Shown here in pieces: positions 1-7,590 of a stretch of DNA of 64,000 nt. The position numbers were made by a program, and so were the translations under genes. This DNA is from Rhizobium ruizarguesonis (GTDB taxonomy: Bacteria > Pseudomonadota > Alphaproteobacteria > Rhizobiales > Rhizobiaceae), in the NCBI RefSeq assembly GCF_012349115.1, contig NZ_PQIG01000089.1:186001-250000 (forward strand), in the 5' to 3' direction. Positions within the stretch are counted from its first letter, which is position 1, and the number at the start of each line of letters is the position of its first letter. Under the pieces are notes generated by a model, which worked only from the letters and a program-made list of their open reading frames with translations, searched no databases and had not been told where the DNA came from.

Positions 1-884
1 TCGACGCCCAGCTGGCGGAGCTGGTCTTTTCTCTTGACCGGCTGACGGCCGAGGTTTCTGCCGATCTCGATAGTTTCCGGGGGCTGACGCTGCGTGAGAA
101 GATGGCCGGCTGGGTGTCGCGCCAGCGGATGTGGCGCATGTATACCGAACGTGTGCGCGAGGCGCCGGTCATCGAGCGGCTGCTCGACCTTTTGACGAAA
201 TCGGACGCGCTTGCCAGGCTGATCGCCGGCCAGCGCGCCTCGCTCACCGAACGGCACAGGGCAGCCGAACGCAACCTTGTCGACATTGTCGAGCAGCGGC
301 GCCGGCTGGTCGATTCCATCGATATCGCCCGCCTCAAGATGAAGGAGCTCAATGCCAAGGCGCTGACGACGCAGGGCCGTATCGGCGTCTATGGCAACAG
401 GGCTCATTGGGAGCAGATGGAGGCGGAACGACGGGCGCTGAAGGCGGAGGCCGAGCGAATTTCCGCCGAAGAGCACGAGATGCGAGACGACAGCCAGCGG
501 CGCGAGCGCTTCATCGGCCTGTTCCAGGCCTTTGTCGATTCGCTGAACGGCGGGATCGCCGCCTGCAACGTGCTGCAGCGCAAGCTGTTGATAGACGTCG
601 AGGAGCGGCTGATCATCTACCAGGCGCAGGTCGATACCGACAGGCCGGGCATGAAGGTGAGGATCAAACCGGAACTCTTTCCCGATATCGCCACGCCGAT
701 CAGGCTGTTCGAGAAGGGCATGCTGGTCGCCCAGGATCTGGAGCGGCGTAAGAGCCGCGCCGATCTCGAATTCACAAGAAGGTTTCCGACCTATGCCGAA
801 CCGCCGGCGGAAACATCGGGGGCGCCACTGATTAACACGGCGCGCAGGTCCCTGCGCTTTCGCCTGCCTTTCCTGCGCTCCTGA
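1..884 (+). CDS. Coiled-coil protein of unknown function (5' end outside window)
   Basis: The reading frame is open from base 3, so the gene begins before the window; the internal ATG at 102 is probably not the true start. About 293 codons are visible. The middle is rich in Glu, Arg, Lys, Ala and Leu with heptad-like spacing (roughly bases 250-620), which suggests a long coiled coil. The last 25 residues are basic and hydrophobic (ending FRLPFLRS). I see no signal peptide or membrane span in the visible part. It lies 149 bases before a DUF2333 gene on the same strand, and the pair may be co-transcribed. I do not recognise a characterised family, so no function is proposed. Confidence 0.7.
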   Translation, partial: DAQLAELVFSLDRLTAEVSADLDSFRGLTLREKMAGWVSRQRMWRMYTERVREAPVIERLLDLLTKSDALARLIAGQRASLTERHRAAERNLVDIVEQRRRLVDSIDIARLKMKELNAKALTTQGRIGVYGNRAHWEQMEAERRALKAEAERISAEEHEMRDDSQRRERFIGLFQAFVDSLNGGIAACNVLQRKLLIDVEERLIIYQAQVDTDRPGMKVRIKPELFPDIATPIRLFEKGMLVAQDLERRKSRADLEFTRRFPTYAEPPAETSGAPLINTARRSLRFRLPFLRS

Positions 885-1033
885 CCAGCAGGGCGCGGAC
901 AATACCCCTCTTCCCAATGCTTTCATTCCGGAAAATCGAAGGGCTCGTGTTGTGCTCGGCCCATCGAGCGCATATGTGGGATGCAGCATGGCGGCAATGT
1001 CCCGATGTTCGCCTCGCCTGACAGGAGACGACG

Positions 1034-2164
1034 ATGCTTGACCGGATAGCCGGTTTTTTCAGGCTGATCGGCCAGACGATCGGCCGCTGGGCCCGCCTGT
1101 TTTCCGCCTGGGCTTTCTGGCCCTTTCTTGCCGCGCACGGCTGGTATCAGCGCCGGAGCTGGATGATTCGGCTGCCGGTCATCGCGTTCGTGGCGCTGCT
1201 GGTCGCCCTCTACGGCTATTTCTTCTGGCAGACGCAGGTCTGGACGAATTTCAACCCCGCCTTCGTCGACCAGTACCGGCTTTCGGAGCGCAAGGTCGCA
1301 GCCGGGCAGGATGTGCCGGTCGCCGAGGGGGCTGCTGCCACGGCGCCGAAGACCTGCCAGCGCTCGGCGATCGTCGATGTCGCCGCCGATCTGACCGATT
1401 TCAATGTCAACCAGAACGCATGGATCTCCTCCATGCTGCTCTACAAGATGGGCTTCTTCGGCATCGACTGGGATCACACGCCCTTCCTCGACAACAAGGC
1501 GTCGTTCCAGCGCGGCGTCAACCAGGCGGTCCGGCGGACTTCGGCGGAGCTTGTCGATACGCTCGGACGCGTGCGCGGCACATCGGGCATCAACAATGAC
1601 CTGCAGAGCGCGCGCGGCAATCTGCAGTTTGACGAAAACAGCTGGTATTTCGGGCTCAATCCCTTCGGGCCGAAGACGCCGACGCCTTCCTATTACCGCT
1701 CGGCGATCGGCAGCCTGCGCAAGTTCAACACCGATCTCGCCCTCTGCAATGTCATTTTCGACGGCCGCGCCGACAACCTGATGCAGTTTATCGACCGCAT
1801 TGCCAACGATCTCGGCGGCACCTCCGACATGCTCGCCGAGCGCTCGGAAAACCACAATCGCGGCTGGTTCGATACACGCGCCGACGACCGGTTCTGGTTC
1901 GCCTATGGCCAGCTCTATGGCTACTACGCGATCATGGCTGCCGCCCAGGCGGATTTCTCGCAGGTGGTGGCGGAACGCAATCTCGGAACGATCTGGGGCG
2001 GGACCATGCGGCAGTTCCAGGCGGCGCTCCGCATCCAGCCGGCGATCATCTCGAACGGGCGCGAGGATGGCTTGATCATGCCGAGCCATCTCGCCACGAT
2101 GGGCTTTTATATTCTGAGGGTGCGCTCAAACCTCGTCGAGATCCGGTCGGTGCTCGATCGCTAA
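1034..2164 (+). CDS. DUF2333 family membrane-anchored protein
   Basis: This 376-residue protein matches the DUF2333 family by its overall pattern: a cytoplasmic N-terminus rich in Trp and Phe, one membrane span at about residues 48-68, then a long extracytoplasmic domain containing the NSWYFGLNPF and RTSAELVDTLGR-type segments. The start is well supported by AGGAG six bases before the ATG. The family has no known biochemical role. It stands between the truncated coiled-coil gene upstream and a convergent PAS gene whose 3' end is 12 bases away. No catalytic motif is visible. The family call comes from memory of conserved segments and has not been checked by profile search. Confidence 0.75.
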   Translation: MLDRIAGFFRLIGQTIGRWARLFSAWAFWPFLAAHGWYQRRSWMIRLPVIAFVALLVALYGYFFWQTQVWTNFNPAFVDQYRLSERKVAAGQDVPVAEGAAATAPKTCQRSAIVDVAADLTDFNVNQNAWISSMLLYKMGFFGIDWDHTPFLDNKASFQRGVNQAVRRTSAELVDTLGRVRGTSGINNDLQSARGNLQFDENSWYFGLNPFGPKTPTPSYYRSAIGSLRKFNTDLALCNVIFDGRADNLMQFIDRIANDLGGTSDMLAERSENHNRGWFDTRADDRFWFAYGQLYGYYAIMAAAQADFSQVVAERNLGTIWGGTMRQFQAALRIQPAIISNGREDGLIMPSHLATMGFYILRVRSNLVEIRSVLDR

Positions 2165-2175
2165 AAGATCCGGAG

Positions 2176-2637
2176 TCAGCGGGGTATCGTGTCATCCTCG
2201 AAGCCGACGACGCGCAGTTTCTCGACGAATTCATAGGTGATGCCGACGATGCCGCCGCCGCTTTCATCGTCGCGGAAGCGGCCGACGCTGCGCACCAGCT
2301 TGTGGCCGCCAAGCCGATTGTCGACGCGATAGACGAAATGGAAGCCGACGCCGTGAAGGCTCGCCTCTTCGAAAGTTTGGGCGATCAGGCTGCGGTCCTC
2401 CTCGTGGATACGCGACATTAGCTCTGTCAGGTTGATAGGGCCGTCGCTGTAGGGGAGGTCGAAGATCGCGTGGACGGCCTCGCTTGCAAAGAAATGTCCT
2501 GTCTCGATATCGATGCGCCAGAAGCCGAAAAGACGATAGGCAGCAAGCATCTGGACAACTTCCGCATCGGTGATGCCGATGTGAGCGCGGGATTGCTCTG
2601 TCTTGTTAATGACGGGCTGTTCGAAGTGAAGAGGCAC
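2176..2637 (-). CDS. PAS-domain protein, likely signalling partner of the LuxR-type gene
   Basis: This is a 153-residue soluble protein consisting almost wholly of one PAS fold (about residues 30-145), with the typical FGFWRIDIETG start, a RIHEEDR segment and a closing beta region. There is no output domain such as a kinase, GGDEF or helix-turn-helix. It starts with GTG, supported by a GGGGGA ribosome site nine bases upstream. It lies 46 bases downstream of the LuxR-type regulator on the same strand, so the two are probably co-transcribed. Free-standing PAS proteins often bind a small molecule or a partner protein. Which ligand is involved cannot be read from the sequence. Confidence 0.7.
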   Translation of the reverse strand: MPLHFEQPVINKTEQSRAHIGITDAEVVQMLAAYRLFGFWRIDIETGHFFASEAVHAIFDLPYSDGPINLTELMSRIHEEDRSLIAQTFEEASLHGVGFHFVYRVDNRLGGHKLVRSVGRFRDDESGGGIVGITYEFVEKLRVVGFEDDTIPR

Positions 2638-2683
2638 GATTCCCCCAGATCACGGGACGACGTGCCGACTCTCTTCCGATTCC

Positions 2684-3409
2684 TCAGTTGATCAGCTTCA
2701 ATCGAATTGCCTTAGCTACCAACTGGGTGCGGTTGACGCAATCGAGTTTTTTGATCGCGTTCGTCATATAGGCGTTCACCGTATGGTCCGAGAGCGTCAG
2801 GATCTGGCCGATTTCGATCGAGGTCTTGCCCTGGGCCGTCCAGCGCACAACTTCTAGTTCTCGGTTCGATAGCGCGTTATGCGCGCATTCCTCGTTGCGC
2901 TTGACTGCATTGTATGCATCGAGTGCATGGAGAATGATCATTACCAGCTCGTTGATCTCGCTCTGGCCGAGTGCGGCGCGCTCGCCGCAGAACCAAAAGA
3001 CCAGGCGCTGGCCGTCGGCTGCAATGCTCGGCATGGCAACGCCTGCCGGTATGGCATGGCGCAGCATCAGGGCGCGCAGTTCGGTGGGAAAGGCCTGACC
3101 ATTGACTGCGTCGTTGAGGTGCCAGGACAGCGGCACAGCGGATTGCCTCAGCCTTAGGCCGAAAGGGCAGCCGCGCATCATGTGGGCGCGGTCGAAATCC
3201 CTGATATAGGTGGCCGGAAGCGAGCTCTCGATCAGCAGGGGTTTCAAGAGGAGGTCTTCCGGGGAGGGAGCGTGCATCAGTGTCGCATGCGACAATCCGA
3301 AGGCTGTCGAGACCCTGCCGAGCGCCTGCGCAAACAGGCTGCGTGTTCGAGCGGCCGCAAGCTCTGCCGAAAGCAATGACTGTCTTTCAGAGGTAGTCAT
3401 GTAAGACAT
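2684..3409 (-). CDS. LuxR-family transcriptional regulator
   Basis: The 241-residue protein has a C-terminal LuxR-type helix-turn-helix (about residues 175-235; LSNRELEVVRWTAQGKTS followed by DHTVNAYMTNAIKKL). The N-terminal 160 residues resemble the autoinducer-binding fold, with a region ending in SAVPLSWHLND. The Asp-Pro normally needed to hold an acyl-homoserine lactone appears as Cys-Pro (RGCPFG), so it may sense something else or nothing. The ATG at 3409 was chosen because GGGGG lies about eight bases upstream and the domain begins there. A longer frame from a TTG at 3559 is possible but adds unlike-looking residues. Its PAS-domain neighbour follows directly. Confidence 0.75.
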   Translation of the reverse strand: MSYMTTSERQSLLSAELAAARTRSLFAQALGRVSTAFGLSHATLMHAPSPEDLLLKPLLIESSLPATYIRDFDRAHMMRGCPFGLRLRQSAVPLSWHLNDAVNGQAFPTELRALMLRHAIPAGVAMPSIAADGQRLVFWFCGERAALGQSEINELVMIILHALDAYNAVKRNEECAHNALSNRELEVVRWTAQGKTSIEIGQILTLSDHTVNAYMTNAIKKLDCVNRTQLVAKAIRLKLIN

Positions 3410-3897
3410 TTGTACGCCCCCGGCAGCCTCAATGTTACCGCTATCAAATACAGAAAATCCGCGGGATGCTAGCCCGATTAACCTGAGACAAGCCGATTCA
3501 TTCAAATTGTGAACAATTAGCCACAGGGGATCGCGCTTCGGTTGAGTTTCGACTTGCAAACATAGCGTGGCGGTATCTTTGACCTCCTTAATGGCGGGAT
3601 AGGAGTGGTCGCGCAGCCGGGCAGGGAGAGAATCACTTTGGAAAGTTCGGGGGAGAACTCGGGTCTCTCCGTCACCGGCGCAAGGCGGTGGACCGGTCTA
3701 CCAGCAGCCCGGCTTGCATGTCTGTGGACCGGACGCGAAGGAGAGTCTCCGATGTCCCGGAATCGGAAGGCCGAGATCGTTCCCGCTGCGGCCTTGGCAA
3801 ATTGATATCGGACTGCGGAGGCACGTCATGACGATCTCGTCGCTGTTGTCTTGAGCGACTGCTCGTTCACTGTCTGAAGGTGTCCTCGTGCCCGCCG
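3410..3897. other. 488-base intergenic stretch with two mini-ORFs
   Basis: This region separates the 5' end of the LuxR-type gene from the 3' end of the yqhA-type gene, both on the minus strand. The LuxR promoter must lie here. On the plus strand it holds an inverted repeat GGTGGACC/GGTCTACC near 3690 and two very short ORFs with ribosome sites (3752-3805 and 3828-3854). A 66-codon plus-strand frame at 3605-3805 has no good ribosome site at its first ATG and I do not accept it as a gene. On the minus strand, AAGGAGG lies about 20 bases before an ATG that opens a 21-codon frame near 3563. Confidence 0.5.
3752..3805 (+). CDS. Possible 17-residue small protein or leader peptide
   Basis: ATG is preceded by GAAGGAGAGTCTCCG, a strong ribosome site with seven to eight bases of spacing. 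The frame encodes MSRNRKAEIVPAAALAN and stops. A second eight-residue frame with its own GGAGG follows at 3828-3854. No plus-strand gene follows for it to lead, because the next coding sequence downstream (3898-4428) runs the other way. It may be a free small protein, a relic of a lost gene's leader, or chance. I do not recognise the peptide. Confidence 0.3.
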   Translation: MSRNRKAEIVPAAALAN

Positions 3898-4428
3898 TTA
3901 GCCTTTGTCTTTAAGATCATTCTTCGAGGTCACGCTCATCAGCTTCTCCAGGAAACCGAGCATGACGGCGGAGGCGACGAAGGCGAGGTGCATGAGGGTC
4001 AGCCACATGATCTTGCCGTCCGCATATTTGTCCGCATTGAGGAAGACCTGCAGCAGATGGATGGAGGAGATGGCGACGATCGAGGAGGCGACCTTGATCT
4101 TCAGGCTGCCTGAATCGAGCTTGCCGAGGAAGGACACTTCGTTGTCGGCCTCGCTGGCCTCGTCGAAGCGGCTGACGAAATTCTCGTAGCCCGAGATCAT
4201 CACCATGACGATCAGGCTTGCGACGAGGGCTGCGTCGATCAGGCCGAGCATGGCAAGGATCATCTCCGCCTCATCGAGTTCGAAGACGCCGGCGGCGATC
4301 TTCAGGAATTTGTAGGCGAAGGAAACGGCATAGACGGCGAGCGCCGCTACCAGGCCGATATAGAAGACGACGAGGATCCAGCGGCTCGACAGGATGATGC
4401 GCTCGATGATGAGTTCCAGTGATTTCAT
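3898..4428 (-). CDS. YqhA-family (UPF0114) inner-membrane protein
   Basis: The 176-residue product has four hydrophobic segments (about residues 15-40, 57-83, 108-130 and 142-162). It carries the conserved N-terminal SLELIIERIILSSRW and the central LIDAALVASLIVMVMISGYENFVSR of the UPF0114/YqhA family, and its length is usual for that family. The function of the family is unknown; a membrane role is all that can be inferred. It is a single-gene unit: fhs lies divergently upstream and the LuxR-type gene lies downstream after 488 bases. A palindromic repeat (4498-4550) sits in the divergent region between it and fhs. Confidence 0.85.
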   Translation of the reverse strand: MKSLELIIERIILSSRWILVVFYIGLVAALAVYAVSFAYKFLKIAAGVFELDEAEMILAMLGLIDAALVASLIVMVMISGYENFVSRFDEASEADNEVSFLGKLDSGSLKIKVASSIVAISSIHLLQVFLNADKYADGKIMWLTLMHLAFVASAVMLGFLEKLMSVTSKNDLKDKG

Positions 4429-4497
4429 GTTTTCAGCCTGTTAAGCCGCAATCGCTGACCGCCACATAAACGCCTAGCGCATCGACCCGATGCGAGG

Positions 4498-4550
4498 ATT
4501 GAAAGTGTTACAGCGTCCTTTGCGCGTCTGAAAAGACGCGCGGCGCTGTA
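4498..4550 (+). repeat. Partial copy of the double-hairpin repeat (second hairpin only)
   Basis: GTTACAGCGTCC...GGACGC-type arms form a hairpin ending in GGCGCTGTA. It matches the second half of the longer copies at 21215-21317 and 26565-26668, including the preceding AAGTGTTACAG. It lies 113 bases before the fhs start, between two divergent genes. Confidence 0.75.
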
Positions 4551-4662
4551 AGCGTGTCGACCGCAAGGCGCAGCACTATTCACACCCCGCCGATATTTCG
4601 CTATCTCGATGAAGAGAAAAACAACGGCTCCGCGCCCGCGGGTGTCGGACGGGGGAACATCC

Positions 4663-6342
4663 ATGCCATCAATCAAATCCGATATCGAAATCGCGCGCGC
4701 CGCGGCCAAAAAGCCGATCTTCGAAATCGGGGCGAAACTCGGCATTCCGGTCGAGCAGCTCGTTCCCTATGGTCACGACAAGGCGAAGGTCAGCGCCGAG
4801 TTCATCGCCGCGCAAGCGGGCAAGAAGGATGGCAAGCTGATCCTCGTCACCGCGATCAATCCGACGCCGGCGGGCGAGGGCAAGACGACCACCACCGTCG
4901 GGCTCGGCGATGGGCTGAACCGGATCGGCAAGAAAGCCGTTGTCTGCATCCGCGAGGCCTCGCTCGGCCCCTGCTTCGGCGTCAAGGGCGGGGCGGCCGG
5001 CGGCGGTTATGCGCAGGTCGTGCCGATGGAAGACATCAACCTGCATTTCACCGGCGACTTCCATGCGATCACCTCGGCACACAATCTGCTGGCGGCGATG
5101 ATCGACAACCACATCTACTGGGGCAACGAAGAAAATATCGACATCCGCCGGATCACCTGGCGGCGGGTGATGGACATGAACGACCGGGCGCTCAGAAGCA
5201 TGGTCTCCTCGCTCGGCGGCGTCGCCAACGGCTTCCCGCGCCAGGGTGGGTTCGACATCACCGTCGCCTCCGAAGTGATGGCCATCCTCTGCCTTGCCAC
5301 CGATCTCAAGGATCTGGAGCGGCGGCTCGGCGACATCATCATCGGCTATCGTTTCGACCGAACGCCGGTGCATGCGCGCGACCTGAAGGCCGACGGCGCC
5401 ATGGCTGTGCTCTTGAAAGATGCGATGCAGCCGAACCTGGTGCAGACGCTGGAGAACAATCCGGCCTTCGTGCATGGCGGCCCCTTCGCCAACATCGCCC
5501 ATGGCTGCAACTCGGTGACGGCGACCAAGACGGCGCTGAAGCTTGGCGACTATGTGGTGACGGAAGCGGGCTTCGGCGCCGATCTTGGGGCTGAGAAATT
5601 CTTCGATATCAAGTGCCGCAAGGCCGGGCTGAAGCCGGATGCGGCGGTCATCGTCGCGACCGTCCGGGCGCTGAAAATGAATGGCGGGGTGAAGAAGGAC
5701 GATCTCGGCACGGAGGATGTCGCGGCGCTGAAAAAGGGCTGCGCCAATCTTGGCCGGCACGTCGCCAATGTGCGTCGTTTCGGCGTGCCCGTCGTCGTGG
5801 CGATCAATCATTTCGTCTCGGATACCGAGGCCGAGATCGCGGCAGTCAAGGAATTTGTCTCGAGACTTGGCGCCGAGGCGATCCTCTGCCGCCACTGGGC
5901 GCTGGGTTCGGCCGGCATCGAAGACCTGGCGCACAAGGTGGTGGAACTGGCCGAATCCGGGCAGGCGAAATTCCAGCCGCTTTACGGCGATGATCTTTCG
6001 CTGTTCGAAAAGATCGAGATCGTCGCCTCGAAGATCTACCATGCCGGCGAGGTGACAGCCGACAAGGCGGTGCGCGACCAGTTGCAGACATGGGAGGAGC
6101 AGGGCTATGGCAAGCTGCCGATCTGCATGGCGAAGACGCAATATTCCTTCTCCACCGATCCAAACCTGCGCGGCGCGCCGGAAGGCCACATCGTCACCGT
6201 GCGGGAGGTGCGGCTTTCGGCGGGAGCGGGCTTCGTCGTTGCCATCACCGGCGAGATCATGACGATGCCCGGCCTGCCGAAATCGCCGTCGGCGGAGCGG
6301 ATTTTCCTAAACGATCAGGGTTATATCGAAGGTTTGTTCTGA
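4663..6342 (+). CDS. fhs: Formate--tetrahydrofolate ligase
   Basis: This cytosolic enzyme joins formate to tetrahydrofolate using ATP, giving 10-formyl-THF for one-carbon metabolism. The 559-residue length is that of the family. The nucleotide-binding loop PAGEGKTTTT is at about residues 69-78, followed by REASLGPCFGVKGGAAGGG and DFHAITSAHNLLAA, which are family hallmarks. The C-terminus carries MTMPGLPKSPSA. The ATG at 4663 fits the family N-terminus (MPSIKSDIEIA) and has GGGGGA just upstream; an in-frame ATG at 4609 would add 18 unlike residues. The gene stands alone, divergent from the yqhA-type gene and convergent with the extensin-like gene. Confidence 0.97.
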   Translation: MPSIKSDIEIARAAAKKPIFEIGAKLGIPVEQLVPYGHDKAKVSAEFIAAQAGKKDGKLILVTAINPTPAGEGKTTTTVGLGDGLNRIGKKAVVCIREASLGPCFGVKGGAAGGGYAQVVPMEDINLHFTGDFHAITSAHNLLAAMIDNHIYWGNEENIDIRRITWRRVMDMNDRALRSMVSSLGGVANGFPRQGGFDITVASEVMAILCLATDLKDLERRLGDIIIGYRFDRTPVHARDLKADGAMAVLLKDAMQPNLVQTLENNPAFVHGGPFANIAHGCNSVTATKTALKLGDYVVTEAGFGADLGAEKFFDIKCRKAGLKPDAAVIVATVRALKMNGGVKKDDLGTEDVAALKKGCANLGRHVANVRRFGVPVVVAINHFVSDTEAEIAAVKEFVSRLGAEAILCRHWALGSAGIEDLAHKVVELAESGQAKFQPLYGDDLSLFEKIEIVASKIYHAGEVTADKAVRDQLQTWEEQGYGKLPICMAKTQYSFSTDPNLRGAPEGHIVTVREVRLSAGAGFVVAITGEIMTMPGLPKSPSAERIFLNDQGYIEGLF

Positions 6343-6366
6343 TCCGGTGACGGCTTGCTGAAATGA

Positions 6367-7320
6367 CTAATGACAGTAGCGATAGCCACCCTTCCTCTCG
6401 ATCACGTCGAGATGGAAATGCGTCTCATGGGCGGCGTCGCTTTCCGGGTCGAGGACGGTGGTAAAATAGAGGCAGCCGGCTGCGCTGACGGTGCGCTGGA
6501 AGGCGCCGGTGAGCGTCGGATCCTCGCGGCGGGAGCGGACGGCGACATCCTCACCCTTTTCGAAATGGAAGCTCGCAATGTCGATGGCGTTGCCGCGGGC
6601 ATGTTCGGAGATCTTGCCGGTTCCGGCGCCGTTGCGCAGGCGGCACATATAGGACGTTGCCTGGTTGACGGTGGTGATGCGGCCCTGCTCCGGCAGGGCG
6701 GCGGAAGCCGCCGGAATGACGCTGTCCTTCATCCAGCGGGCAAGGGCAAGCGCTGCCGGGCAACGGATCGTCGCCTCCGGCTTCAGCTTGATGCCGGGCA
6801 GGGCTTCGGAGACGATGATCGGCTTGTCGATGCCACAGCCATTGCCGTCGTCAATGCGCGGCGTGTCCTTGAAGACGACGCCCAGGGCCTGAAGCGCAGC
6901 CGTGCACTTGGCGTGCTCGGCATCGCTTTCGGGCTCGATCGTCAGATGCTGTTCCTCAAGTGTTTGTGCGGCGGGAGGCTTGTTCTCCTCAGTCGGAGCT
7001 TGCGGGTTTTCCTTCCCAGGGGGAAGCGGCGGACCCTGCATCGGTTTGGTGGGTTCGGTTTTCGGTGCCGCCGGTTCGTTCGGTGCCGATATCTCTGGTT
7101 TTTGTGTCTCTGGTTTTTGAATGTCGGGCTTCGGTTCAGGAGTGGGCATTTCTGCGGCCGGCGGCGGTTGCGTGCCTTCGGCATTTGAATCGGGGGTGGG
7201 TGCGGACGTGCCCTCGATATCCGGCCTTTGCTGTGGCAGAGGACCGTGAACGGGCAGGCGGGCACCGGCAAGAACGGCGGTTGCGGCGAGAAGGATCGCC
7301 AGTATCGCAAGTTTTCTCAA
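6367..7320 (-). CDS. Extensin-like C-terminal domain protein (secreted, M15-like fold)
   Basis: The product has a signal peptide (MRKLAILAILLAATAVLAGA), then a long Pro/Glu/Lys-rich linker (about residues 30-120), then the extensin-like domain common in rhizobia. That domain carries SEHARGNAIDI and HETHFHLDV. The His, Asp and His-x-His residues match the zinc ligands of the VanY/D-Ala-D-Ala peptidase fold, so action on peptidoglycan is plausible but unproven. I chose a TTG start at 7320 because it gives a clean signal peptide with AGGGA upstream. The frame could also begin at a TTG at 7389, with a poorer N-terminus. Its 3' end faces fhs, 24 bases away. Confidence 0.8.
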   Translation of the reverse strand: MRKLAILAILLAATAVLAGARLPVHGPLPQQRPDIEGTSAPTPDSNAEGTQPPPAAEMPTPEPKPDIQKPETQKPEISAPNEPAAPKTEPTKPMQGPPLPPGKENPQAPTEENKPPAAQTLEEQHLTIEPESDAEHAKCTAALQALGVVFKDTPRIDDGNGCGIDKPIIVSEALPGIKLKPEATIRCPAALALARWMKDSVIPAASAALPEQGRITTVNQATSYMCRLRNGAGTGKISEHARGNAIDIASFHFEKGEDVAVRSRREDPTLTGAFQRTVSAAGCLYFTTVLDPESDAAHETHFHLDVIERKGGYRYCH

Positions 7321-7412
7321 CGCATCCGATTCCCTGGTGTCGATAGCTAGGGATAACGCAAGCGGGCGGATTTCGTTGCAATTTCGCAACGTCTGGAGAG
7401 ATCATTAAAACT

Positions 7413-7427
7413 TGATACTTTTATTCA
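7413..7427 (+). promoter_or_regulatory. RirA-type iron-responsive operator (TGA-N9-TCA)
   Basis: TTGATACTTTTATTCAA is an exact TGA-N9-TCA box, the pattern recognised by the rhizobial iron regulator RirA, and it is symmetric one base further out on each side. It lies 164 bases before the TonB-dependent receptor. RirA would repress the receptor when iron is plentiful. The box match is seen; regulation is inferred. Confidence 0.6.
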
Positions 7428-7450
7428 ACATAAGTTGCCGCTTTATGTTG
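7426..7450. promoter_or_regulatory. Inverted repeat CAACATAA-N9-TTATGTTG overlapping the iron box
   Basis: Perfect eight-base arms at 7426-7433 and 7443-7450 are separated by nine bases. The left arm begins inside the TGA-N9-TCA box. This is the geometry of a second operator for a dimeric regulator, or of a promoter-proximal hairpin, ahead of the haem-type receptor gene. The protein that would bind is unknown. Confidence 0.45.
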
Positions 7451-7590
7451 ACAATACTGCTCATGTTTTTTATGCGGCAAAAAGAAGGCGGAATTTTGCA
7501 TCGTCTTCATCCGCAAAAGCCCAGCCAGCCCCTCGAGCGTTCGATGCGCCACGACCAGCCAGCCCGGTAATCATCATTAAGGGGTAGGTT

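Noticed and set aside
923..2089. Long minus-strand frame over the DUF2333 gene
   Set aside because: It is the antisense shadow of a well-supported gene; the composition is Arg/Glu-rich noise and no motif is present.
3605..3805. 66-codon plus-strand frame
   Set aside because: Its first ATG has no ribosome site, and the strong site is at the internal ATG at 3752; I list only the short frame.
4669..6189. 506-codon minus-strand frame inside fhs
   Set aside because: Antisense of a clear fhs; high GC gives long shadow frames.
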